From: Pelomonas sp. Root1444
GTDB taxonomy: Bacteria; Pseudomonadota; Gammaproteobacteria; Burkholderiales; Burkholderiaceae_C
Assembly: GCF_001426885.1 (NCBI RefSeq)
Contig: NZ_LMFP01000003.1
Coordinates: forward strand, 1-64,000
Direction of reading: 5' to 3'
Length of the DNA stretch: 64,000 bases
Shown here: piece by piece, positions 1 to 7,125 of the stretch
Numbering within the stretch: the stretch's first letter is position 1
Layout of the letters: every line of letters begins with the position of its first letter
The notes under the pieces: generated by a model
What the model was told of the DNA's origin: nothing
The model's database searches: none
The model's input: the letters and a program-made list of their open reading frames with translations, nothing else
Program-made: the position numbers and the translations under genes

Positions 1-266
1 CGTGGACACAAGCATCCAGGTCCGGCTACCGGGCATCAAGGTGACTTGGGCGGACGCATACCGCCATACCACGTCGGGACTGCAAGATCGGCCAGATGAC
101 GCTGGAGGAGTGCGCCAAGGTCAGCCAAGTGGTGTGGGCCCGATTTGGAAACTTTTCCTAGGCAGCCCAGCCAAGTCACTCGGACATCAATCGCGCCGCG
201 ACTCCCCTGCCGTGTGCCGCCTCAAGTGCCGGCCGACGCCGACAGCCTGCGCCACCGAGAATGGAA

Positions 267-629
267 CTAGATACCGAACAACCGCTCGGTCTTCAGTCCC
301 AGTTCGAAGGCGAGTCGCACAGCGGCTTTTGTGTTGATGTCCGCACGAGTCGCCGCCACATAGCCGTTTGCCACCTTCAGCGCGCGGTGGACCGACGACA
401 CCGCCTCAGCAATCTCCTGGGCATCTCGTCGAAGGGCAATCGTCATCCGCAGGACCTGCAGGCCCCGATCTGCTTCACGCAAGTGCACCTGCAGCTGCCT
501 CTGCCATGGCTTGGAGCCCGGTACGGACTTGAGTACCGCCCGCACCAGATCGTCCAGGTCGCTGATCGCCTTCATCGCATCCGCCGTTGGCACAAGCGGC
601 TTGTCAGCCAAGGCTTTCATCGCATCCAT
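267..629 (-). CDS. Hypothetical helical protein, 120 aa
   Basis: The reading frame opens with a double MDAM/DAMKA-type start and continues as a soluble, mostly helical protein rich in Ala, Leu, Arg and Glu, with no signal peptide and no membrane segment. I do not recognise the family. It is favoured over the opposite-strand frames because its composition (balanced charge, few Cys/Pro) looks like a folded protein. No convincing ribosome binding site is visible. It lies apart from the secretion operon downstream and shares no overlap with a neighbour. Function is unknown. Confidence 0.45.
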   Translation of the reverse strand: MDAMKALADKPLVPTADAMKAISDLDDLVRAVLKSVPGSKPWQRQLQVHLREADRGLQVLRMTIALRRDAQEIAEAVSSVHRALKVANGYVAATRADINTKAAVRLAFELGLKTERLFGI

Positions 630-1335
630 GATGGGGCGGCATTATCGCTACCGCGCCGTTTCCGACCTTGAACGGCGGTCACGGTCGGACAATGTGGCTG
701 CTGCGCTCAACGACACGGCAACCTCATGCCGACTACAAGCTCGTTGCGAAGCTCGCTACGAACTAGCCCCGACCTGTTGAACGAGTGTGCGGAATACGCC
801 CGTACCCGGGTCAGCCTCGTTCGCCGGCATGGCGGCATCCACTACCGACTCTTCATGCCACCGGACCCATTCAGTCGGATCGCAGCGGTGGTCGCGACGC
901 CCAGTCCGCTTTTAGCCGGCTTGGTTGGCCGGCAACCAGGCGCACCGCACAGGACGGCACGATGTGTCGTGCTTGAGGAAGCCAGCCGGCTTTGCAACCG
1001 CGCGTAGGAACGCCGCACGGGTCTTGAGTTCCAGCTTGCGCATGCGCACGTCCTCAGCCATGCGTTGACGCAACGGTGAGATGGCCTCCTGGTCCTGCTC
1101 CTGTTGAAATGCGAGGCGAGTTGCCTCGCTGCTCAACTGTGGTAGGAGCGCTGGATCAATCGACTCTCACTGCCGCCGGAGCTGCTACCGCGCGAGCGGC
1201 TTAGTCCGCAGGCTGGTTGTCGCCATTGGCGTCGCATCCGGCTGCGGACAGCTTTGTGCCCAAAGCCGAAATTCACCGAGCTACAGCAACAGGCTGAGCT
1301 AATCATTCGCCGTATGTGTCCTACTCACACCCCTA
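630..1335. other. Region without a convincing gene
   Basis: No frame here has the look of a conserved protein. The best candidate is a 74-codon minus-strand frame at 912-1136 whose first 50 residues (charged, helical) are plausible but whose end is Pro/Cys-rich and unconvincing; it may be a decayed fragment. It separates the first hypothetical gene from the end of the secretion operon, which terminates at 1336. I see no clear rho-independent terminator. Confidence 0.4.
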
Positions 1336-1839
1336 CTATGGCTGCAAGCTGCTAAGAACAATTCGGCTGGAGCGCTGCACGCCACGGTGTGCCCCGGTCG
1401 AGTCCAACGCTTCATAGCCTAATAGCTTCCATCCCTCTGTCTCCGTAATGTTCGCATTAAGACAGCCCATGAGAGCACCCAGGGCCTCCGCTTCTCGCAA
1501 GGTAATGTGCATCGTTGCAACTCGCTCCGCGGCGTCGTAAGTGAAGCGATGCAGCGTTGCAGAATCCCTGACGCATAGCTCAGCTTCATGCAAACGATCA
1601 TCCAGTACGGCGGTGGCATTGCGTACCGCGGCCGAGGCCGAAGATGTAGCGAGCTGTGGTCCTACCGCTGGCTCGTTCGCTGCTAAGTCTTGGCTACGCC
1701 GGTAGGCCTCGACCTGCGGGATCAGCCACTTCGCGAACAGCCAGGCCGCAACGGCCAACACAATCAGCAGTGCCGCGAGCAATGCGCGCGACGGCCTCCT
1801 TGGCCGAAGTTCAAACCGAAGTTCAGCCGGCAACGGCAT
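1336..1839 (-). CDS. PilN-like single-pass membrane protein of the T2SS-like machine
   Basis: This 167-residue protein has a short Arg-rich cytoplasmic N-terminus, one membrane segment at about residues 17-38 (ALLAALLIVLAVAAWLF) and a periplasmic remainder. It is the last gene of the secretion operon and its start overlaps the end of the PilM-like gene by 17 bases, so the two are probably translationally coupled. Size, topology and position match PilN or the membrane half of GspL, which link the cytoplasmic ATPase platform to the periplasmic PilO/PilP layer. Sequence similarity to PilN is not recognisable by eye, so the assignment rests on context. Confidence 0.55.
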   Translation of the reverse strand: MPLPAELRFELRPRRPSRALLAALLIVLAVAAWLFAKWLIPQVEAYRRSQDLAANEPAVGPQLATSSASAAVRNATAVLDDRLHEAELCVRDSATLHRFTYDAAERVATMHITLREAEALGALMGCLNANITETEGWKLLGYEALDSTGAHRGVQRSSRIVLSSLQP

Positions 1840-2542
1840 GGTCGCCCTCCTGAATCGGGATCGCTGAGAATCCGACCGTCCCTGTGGCTACCGATGCATT
1901 GAGATCCAGTCGGTACGCTTGCAGCTGCTCGGACACCCGCATGCGCTGTAGGGCCTGCGCCTGCCGTCCCTCGTCCACCAGCAATGTTGAGCACTTGACC
2001 ACTTGCGCCCGCTTGTCGGTGTGCCAGGACGAAATCGACTCGTCATCAAAGCAAGCCACGCCATTCATTGAGCCAGCAGGCACGGAGGACCACCACGGAC
2101 GAATGCTCACCAGGTCGATCCGATGCTTGTCTGCCACGGACATGAGACTCTCGGCAAAGCCCACCGGACTGCAGCACGCTATCCACGGCCGATGCGGAGA
2201 CCACAGCGCCAAGCGAGCTTCCAACGATTGCCCGTTCTCGCTCGCCAATCGCGCAACGACGGCCTCCGCTTCCTCGATGGTTCGGACGCCAGGTACAGGT
2301 TCAACCCTGAGGAGACGGCACAAACTTCCGCCGAGCCAAATGCGCCAGGAAGTGCGTGCAGCGGTGCCCGCCCATTCATCCAAGAGGTCGCCCCATGCGC
2401 GATTAGCGAGTGACTGCACCACTGTTTCGGCACTACGACGGCGAATGGCAGCCACGCCCCCAGACAAATAGACGTCTATTCGGTCAGATCTGGCCAACCA
2501 CACGAAAGATTTCCTCCAAAGTGGTTTGGCCGCGCCCAACAT
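1823..2542 (-). CDS. PilM / GspL cytoplasmic-domain-like protein
   Basis: This 239-residue soluble protein has no signal peptide or membrane segment. It follows gspE and its N-terminus overlaps the end of gspE by 59 bases if the ATG at 2542 is used; a GTG at codon 14 (2503) would shorten the overlap. In type IV pilus and T2SS assembly the actin-like PilM, or the N-terminal half of GspL, sits between the ATPase and a PilN-like membrane protein, which is the place this gene occupies. Features such as DVYLSGGVAAIRR and IWLGGSLCRLLRV would fit the beta-strand/loop elements of an actin-like fold, but this is inference. Confidence 0.5.
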   Translation of the reverse strand: MLGAAKPLWRKSFVWLARSDRIDVYLSGGVAAIRRRSAETVVQSLANRAWGDLLDEWAGTAARTSWRIWLGGSLCRLLRVEPVPGVRTIEEAEAVVARLASENGQSLEARLALWSPHRPWIACCSPVGFAESLMSVADKHRIDLVSIRPWWSSVPAGSMNGVACFDDESISSWHTDKRAQVVKCSTLLVDEGRQAQALQRMRVSEQLQAYRLDLNASVATGTVGFSAIPIQEGDHAVAG

Positions 2543-4130
2543 GGCTTACGGCCTGCGTTAAAAGGGGACGCGTGATCCCGGTCGAATCGACAGCGTCAAA
2601 AGCCATGCGCTTGAGTTCGCTCACCTCCGCGCCGGCAAGGATGCGGTCTCGCAACAGGTCGCCGATCTGATGAACCTCCGCCACCACAAAGCGCCCTCGA
2701 TAACCCGTCCCATGGCAAGTCTCGCAGCCTTTCCCGCACGGCACTTCAGTCGGCAGGGATCCGAACTCCTGCTCATGTCGCTGCCACCAGCGCTCCTCCG
2801 CGACCGTTGGCCGCCGTCGGCTGCCGCAGTTGGCGCAGAGCCGGCGCATCAGGCGCTGCACAACCACGCCGTTCAGCGAGGACACGAAGCCGAACATGTC
2901 CAGCCTGAAGTGCCGGAAGCGACCGATGACGTCGAAGAGCGAGTTGGCATGCACGGTCGTGAAGACCAGATGCCCCGTCAGCGCCGATTGCACTGCGATC
3001 TCCGCGGTCTCGGCATCTCGAATCTCTCCAACCAAGATGCGGTCCGGGTCATGGCGCAGGATGCTGCGCAAGCCGCGGGCGAACGTCAGGCCCTTTTTTT
3101 CGTTGACCGGAATCTGCAACACGCCAGGCAATTCGTATTCCACCGGATCTTCGATGGTGATGATCTTTTCCTTGCCGGTGTTGATTTCGGACAGCGCCGC
3201 GTACACCGACGTTGTCTTTCCACTTCCTGTTGGCCCGGTCACCAACACCATGCCGTGCGGCAAGCTGGACAAGTGCCGAAGCCTGTCTCTGCTGTCGGGT
3301 TCGAAACCAAGCGCATCCAACGTGACCTCACGCCCGCTGGAACGCAGCGTCGATTTGTCCAGTAAGCGCAAAACAGCGTCTTCGCCGAAAACGCTGGGCA
3401 TGATGGAAACACGCAAGTCCACTTCGTGGCCGTCAAATCCGAATCGGAACCTACCGTCTTGGGGAAGTCGGCGCTCCGTAATATCGAGTTGTGCAAGCAC
3501 CTTGAGTCGCGAGATCACCTCTTCTGCTCGCGCCGCGCCGTCAAGCCGCTCGAACGCCGCCATGACGCCATCGAGGCGGTGCTTCACCCAGAGGCCTTGT
3601 CGGTCGCATTCAAAGTGGACATCACTCGCCCCAAGCTTCCAGGCTCCGACCAGTGCGCGGTCGACCAGTTGGACCACCGCAGGCACCACCTTGTCGGCCG
3701 AGGCTGCGCCCGTCGGTGCCTTTGAAGGCGGCGGATCCGGGCGACGCTGTCCCGCAGCAGCAACGCGCCACTCCGAAAGTTCTGCTCCGGTGGCAGCCAC
3801 CGGCTCCAACTGCTGTCCTATCAAGCGCCCCACAGAATCGAAGAGCTCCGTGTCCCACGGATCAGCCATCGCCAGGAGCGGCACATCGCCCTGCAATAGC
3901 GCTGCGCCCACCGGGATCTCCGTCTCAACAACCAGCAGCGTTACCGGCCCCACGTCGGCCAGACAGCGCACGCCCGCATCGCGGGCGAGCAAGGAGCGCC
4001 AGGGCCAGTCCGGACGTCGCGAAAACAAGGCGTCGAGCACGGTGCCGGCAACATCCGAGCTCCTTACCGCGGCCAGTTCAGCCAGCACTTGAGACGGCGA
4101 CACAGCAGTTGATAGCGTCTCGCGGTTCAT
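2484..4130 (-). CDS. gspE: Type II secretion / type IV pilus assembly ATPase (GspE/PilB family)
   Basis: This 548-residue secretion ATPase drives pseudopilus assembly at the inner membrane. A variable N-terminal domain (about 1-150) is followed by the T2SSE domain. The Walker A motif GPTGSGKTT lies near residue 300, followed by the Asp box (ITIEDPVEY), the Walker B region (ILVGEIRDAETAEIA) and the His box (LTGHLVFTTVHANS). A zinc-binding tetracysteine element (CANC then CGKGCETC) lies near residue 455, as in GspE and PilB. The start overlaps the gspF stop by four bases, showing tight operon coupling. All motifs needed for activity are intact and the length is normal for the family. Confidence 0.97.
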   Translation of the reverse strand: MNRETLSTAVSPSQVLAELAAVRSSDVAGTVLDALFSRRPDWPWRSLLARDAGVRCLADVGPVTLLVVETEIPVGAALLQGDVPLLAMADPWDTELFDSVGRLIGQQLEPVAATGAELSEWRVAAAGQRRPDPPPSKAPTGAASADKVVPAVVQLVDRALVGAWKLGASDVHFECDRQGLWVKHRLDGVMAAFERLDGAARAEEVISRLKVLAQLDITERRLPQDGRFRFGFDGHEVDLRVSIMPSVFGEDAVLRLLDKSTLRSSGREVTLDALGFEPDSRDRLRHLSSLPHGMVLVTGPTGSGKTTSVYAALSEINTGKEKIITIEDPVEYELPGVLQIPVNEKKGLTFARGLRSILRHDPDRILVGEIRDAETAEIAVQSALTGHLVFTTVHANSLFDVIGRFRHFRLDMFGFVSSLNGVVVQRLMRRLCANCGSRRRPTVAEERWWQRHEQEFGSLPTEVPCGKGCETCHGTGYRGRFVVAEVHQIGDLLRDRILAGAEVSELKRMAFDAVDSTGITRPLLTQAVSHVGRGQTTLEEIFRVVGQI

Positions 4131-5308
4131 CGGATGGATGCCGCGATATCAAAAACGGGCATGTATAGCAGGACCACCATGCCGCCCACCATCAGCGCCA
4201 CACCCGTGAGAAGCACCGGTTCGACGAGGCGGGTGGCACGCTCCACAAAGGTCTCGAAAGTTTGCCGATGGCGCTCGGCAATGGCACGAAGTACGCGATC
4301 AAAATCACCGCCGCGCTCGCCAGCGCGCATCAACCGCTCGGCAACTGGATCCGCGAGCCCAGCAGACATGAAAGCTGTCGAGGCCAGCGACCCGTGCTCG
4401 ATCCTTTGACGCGCCACATGAAGCCGCTCTTCGGTCAATGGGCTCTGAGCGATGCCAACACAAACATTCAGCGCTTCATGCAAGCTGTAGCCCCCTTGCA
4501 CCAACAAGGCCAACGCCTCGAAAAGACGTGCCTTCTCAAAGTTGCCAACTTGACGACCGAGCCATGGCCACGCCTGCAGGAGCCATGTGCCGAACAGTCT
4601 CGGCCGGGGACCGGTTGAAACCCATGCAACGATCAGCGCCAAGGACACTGCGGCGCCAAGCACCTTTTCGGAGTGCGCGGTCAAGAGCCCGCTGAAGGAG
4701 ATCAAGAGCCGCGTCGCAGTGCTAACGCCGGCACTTGCCTCCGCGTACAACGACGCCAAGCGCGGCACGACGACAAACAGCAGGAAGACGCCGATCAAGA
4801 GCCCCAGCCCGATGACCAACGCCGGATAGATAGCAGCACTGACCACCTTCCTGCGCAACGTCCCGACCAACTCGTCGAACCGCAGGAAAGCGTCAAGTGC
4901 GTGGGCCAGGTCGCTGGTTCTCTCGCTGGCTCGCACGGAGGCAATCAGAAGCGCCGGGAACCGACCAGAGTCGGCTAGCGCCGAGGAAAACGCCTTTCCT
5001 TCGCGGAGCCGGGCCAAGAGCTCTTCATAAACAGAGCTGGCCCCTGTTGCTGCCCCCAGCGCTTCCAGCGCTTCAACTACCGACAAGCCCGCCTGCAACA
5101 ACGCCCGCAGTTCCCGGCACCAAAGCGCGACGTCCAAGCGCTGGCCGCCTCCAATGCGCTTGCGCCAGCCCCGCGCCGGGCGCAATGCCAGCACCGTCAG
5201 CCCTTCGCTCGCCAAATGCGTCCGCGCCTCGGCGTCGTCTTTGGCGCGAACGTGCGCTTCCCTGATCCCAGTTACTGCCGGGTCAAAGATGCGTGCAACG
5301 AAATCCAT
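4127..5308 (-). CDS. gspF: T2SS inner-membrane platform protein (GspF/PilC family)
   Basis: This 393-residue polytopic platform protein sits in the inner membrane and couples the GspE motor to pseudopilin assembly. The frame extends upstream, but MDFVARIFDP at 5308 is the family-typical start and leaves ten bases after gspG. Two T2SSF domains are visible: RELRALLQAGLSVVEALEALGAATG, with a membrane segment near SAAIYPALVIGLGLLIGVFLLF, and a second repeat LLVQGGYSLHEALNVC ending in VALMVGGMVVLLYMPVFDIA. The GGDFD loop and the C-terminal hydrophobic anchor are present. The length is close to the usual 400 residues. It is overlapped by gspE downstream. Confidence 0.95.
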   Translation of the reverse strand: MDFVARIFDPAVTGIREAHVRAKDDAEARTHLASEGLTVLALRPARGWRKRIGGGQRLDVALWCRELRALLQAGLSVVEALEALGAATGASSVYEELLARLREGKAFSSALADSGRFPALLIASVRASERTSDLAHALDAFLRFDELVGTLRRKVVSAAIYPALVIGLGLLIGVFLLFVVVPRLASLYAEASAGVSTATRLLISFSGLLTAHSEKVLGAAVSLALIVAWVSTGPRPRLFGTWLLQAWPWLGRQVGNFEKARLFEALALLVQGGYSLHEALNVCVGIAQSPLTEERLHVARQRIEHGSLASTAFMSAGLADPVAERLMRAGERGGDFDRVLRAIAERHRQTFETFVERATRLVEPVLLTGVALMVGGMVVLLYMPVFDIAASIR

Positions 5309-5318
5309 TGATGCCGTT

Positions 5319-5747
5319 TCAGTTAGTGATGTCGGCATCGTCGCCCGAGCCGCCCGACGTCTTGTCACGTCCCAGGCTCACGATGTCGAAATCCCGTCCA
5401 CCACCGCCCGGCATCCGGTACTGGTATGGCGAACCCCAAGGATCGAGCGGGACGGCCCCTTTGAGGTAAGGCCCCCGCCAGCGCTCGGGCGTCGTTGAGG
5501 GCGAGACGAGCGCACGCAATCCTTGTTCTTTGCTCGGGTATTGCCCCATGTCCAATCGATAAGCCTCGACGGCCTTGTCCAGCGCAGCGATCTGCGCCCG
5601 GGCAGTGGTCACTTCCGAACGGCCAATCTGCCCCATCAGCCGCGGGCCGATGATGCCCGTCAGCAGGCCAATGATGAGAATGACGACCAACAACTCCAGT
5701 AGGGTGAAGCCGGAGCTGGGACGAGCGGGGTTAATGGGGCGGCTCAT
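5319..5747 (-). CDS. gspG: Major pseudopilin GspG
   Basis: This 142-residue protein is the main pseudopilus subunit. The start is set at MSRPINPARPSSGFTLLELL, with the ATG overlapping the preceding gene's stop by four bases. The class III prepilin signal is canonical: Gly before Phe+1 and Glu at +5 (G/FTLLELLVV), then a hydrophobic helix. The C-terminal half shows GspG hallmarks: MGQYPSKEQGLRALV, RWRGPYLKGAVPLDPWGSPYQY and a final Asp-rich segment resembling the calcium-binding loop (DKTSGGSGDDADITN). No prepilin peptidase is encoded in this window, so processing would need a PilD/GspO encoded elsewhere. Confidence 0.95.
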   Translation of the reverse strand: MSRPINPARPSSGFTLLELLVVILIIGLLTGIIGPRLMGQIGRSEVTTARAQIAALDKAVEAYRLDMGQYPSKEQGLRALVSPSTTPERWRGPYLKGAVPLDPWGSPYQYRMPGGGGRDFDIVSLGRDKTSGGSGDDADITN

Positions 5748-6229
5748 GGCAGCATCCTTGGCGTGAACATCCACTGCGACACATGGGTCGCCGCAGGTAA
5801 ATCTACAAAATTCAAACGTTGCGGCACTCGGCGCCACGTCGGCCTCTCCGACCTGCTGTGCACGCCGACGATGCCGCCCTGGGCGTCCCGTATCACCTGC
5901 CAATCCGCCTGGCCCGTCATGGGGTCGGGGTACAGTTGCCGCAGGTGGTGCCGCGGGTTTCCAAACCTCGGGTCCAGCACCAGATCTTCCAACCTTGCCG
6001 GAAAACGCTTGTCCAGGCTGGGCGTGCTTGCTCGGTAGTCGGCCAGGGCCTTGGCCATCGCATCGCCAACACGCAGCAGCTGCTGTTCCTTCGCGCGTCC
6101 GACCTGCTCGGCCCACCGCTGGGCGACGACAGCGCCTGCACCTGCCAGCACAGTCAACATCATCAGCACGTACAGCAGCGCGAAGCCGGCGGTACTGGCA
6201 GGCATTGGCCGCGGCTGGCGTAGGTGCAT
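5744..6229 (-). CDS. Pseudopilin-like protein without Glu+5
   Basis: This 161-residue protein starts at MHLRQPRPMPASTAGFALL, one base after the preceding stop, and overlaps gspG by four bases. A Gly-Phe processing site followed by a hydrophobic helix (ALLYVLMMLTVLAGAGAVVAQ) marks it as a pseudopilin, but the residue at +5 is Tyr, not Glu. Loss of Glu+5 is known for the tip minor pseudopilin GspK, although this protein is half the length of GspK. The C-terminal half has LYPDPMTGQADWQVI and GIVGVHSRSERP, as in PulG-like proteins. I infer a minor, possibly tip, subunit. Confidence 0.75.
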   Translation of the reverse strand: MHLRQPRPMPASTAGFALLYVLMMLTVLAGAGAVVAQRWAEQVGRAKEQQLLRVGDAMAKALADYRASTPSLDKRFPARLEDLVLDPRFGNPRHHLRQLYPDPMTGQADWQVIRDAQGGIVGVHSRSERPTWRRVPQRLNFVDLPAATHVSQWMFTPRMLP

Positions 6230-6230
6230 A

Positions 6231-6650
6231 TCACCAGTTCGCATAGAGCGTTCCGTCACTGGCCTGCCCCGCCGCCCCACTGTGGACGTCGTAGACACTG
6301 CCTCGCTCAGGCGCCCGCGGTGCCTGCACCTGCCAGGTGTCGCGCCGGTTCGTCACCGGATCGATCGGCACCTCGCGGAGATAGCGTTCACGAGCGAGTT
6401 CGTCCAGCTCGGCGGGATAACGTCCGCGGTCACCGTAGAACTTGTCGATGGCGTCTCTCAACGCAGTCAGGTTTTGCCGGAGCACGGTCTCACGGGAACG
6501 GTCCACATGTTGGGCATATCGAGGAGCAATGATGCCGAGCAGCAGCGCGACGACCGCCAAAACGACGATCAGCTCGATCACGGTGAAGCCACGCGCAGAA
6601 ATCCGAAGAGTGCTCACCAGCCCATCACCATTTCTTGAGAAGCTCGCCAT
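6231..6650 (-). CDS. Pseudopilin (GspG-like), third of four
   Basis: This 139-residue protein carries a class III signal, RG/FTVIELIVVLAVVALLLG, with Glu at +5. The body continues with DKFYGDRGRYPAELDELARERYLREVPIDPVTNRRDTWQV and ends with a DVHSGAAGQASDGTLYANW segment, a GspG-like layout of an N-terminal helix followed by a small beta sheet. It is read between two other pseudopilin genes and its start overlaps the upstream gene's end by 26 bases. It is probably a minor subunit of the same filament; which of GspH-J it replaces cannot be told from sequence alone. Confidence 0.85.
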   Translation of the reverse strand: MASFSRNGDGLVSTLRISARGFTVIELIVVLAVVALLLGIIAPRYAQHVDRSRETVLRQNLTALRDAIDKFYGDRGRYPAELDELARERYLREVPIDPVTNRRDTWQVQAPRAPERGSVYDVHSGAAGQASDGTLYANW

Positions 6651-7125
6651 TCAGCCCCCTGCCGTCTGAACTGGACTGCACGTCGTAGACGTCTGCACCT
6701 GGCCGAGGTGCATCGGCGGGGCTCTCGTAGCTGCGCAAGCGCCAACTGGCCTCAGCCGCCACCTCGGCCGGCGCGAAAGGATCACGCGGTAGCCGCCGCA
6801 GAAAGTACTGCCGGGGCCCGCCGATCCCCGGCACACCGTCGACCAATGCCAGTAGGTTGGGTGGGTAACCCGACGCTCCAGGTGGGCGCGGAATGGCGCC
6901 CATGTCCACCGCTCGCTTGTAAGCGTCGATGGCCGCGCGGATCTGCCATAGGGCATCCCGCAATGCATCCTCGCGGCGGCGTTGCACTGTCACTTCCGCC
7001 ATCGGCGCTACGCCCAGCGCCAATACAGAGAGGATGGCTAACACCACCATCAGCTCCACCAACGTGTAGCCGCGCCCGACGCCCTTGTGGCAGCTATCGC
7101 CATTACGGCGCTGCATCGCGATCAT
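6625..7125 (-). CDS. Pseudopilin (GspG-like), fourth of four
   Basis: This 166-residue protein has a signal of the form RG/YTLVELMVVLAILSVLA (Glu at +5; Tyr at +1 instead of Phe). After the helix it has RREDALRDALWQIRAAIDAYKRAVDMG, YPPNLLALVDGVPGIGGPRQYFLRRLPRDPF and a C-terminus YDVQSSSDGRGLNGELLKKW, resembling its neighbour's end (DVHSGAAGQASDGTLY). The two proteins are likely paralogues made by duplication. The start overlaps the secretin stop by four bases, so secretin and pseudopilins are co-translated. Confidence 0.85.
   Translation of the reverse strand: MIAMQRRNGDSCHKGVGRGYTLVELMVVLAILSVLALGVAPMAEVTVQRRREDALRDALWQIRAAIDAYKRAVDMGAIPRPPGASGYPPNLLALVDGVPGIGGPRQYFLRRLPRDPFAPAEVAAEASWRLRSYESPADAPRPGADVYDVQSSSDGRGLNGELLKKW

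Noticed and set aside
2-337. Plus-strand frame at the window edge, with a second frame ending QMTLEECAKVSQVVWARFGNFS at 161
   Set aside because: The two frames might join through a frameshift, but too little is visible at the edge and neither matches a family I know.
2830-4092. 420-codon plus-strand frame
   Set aside because: Exact antisense of gspE; Ser/Arg/Thr-rich shadow of a high-GC gene.
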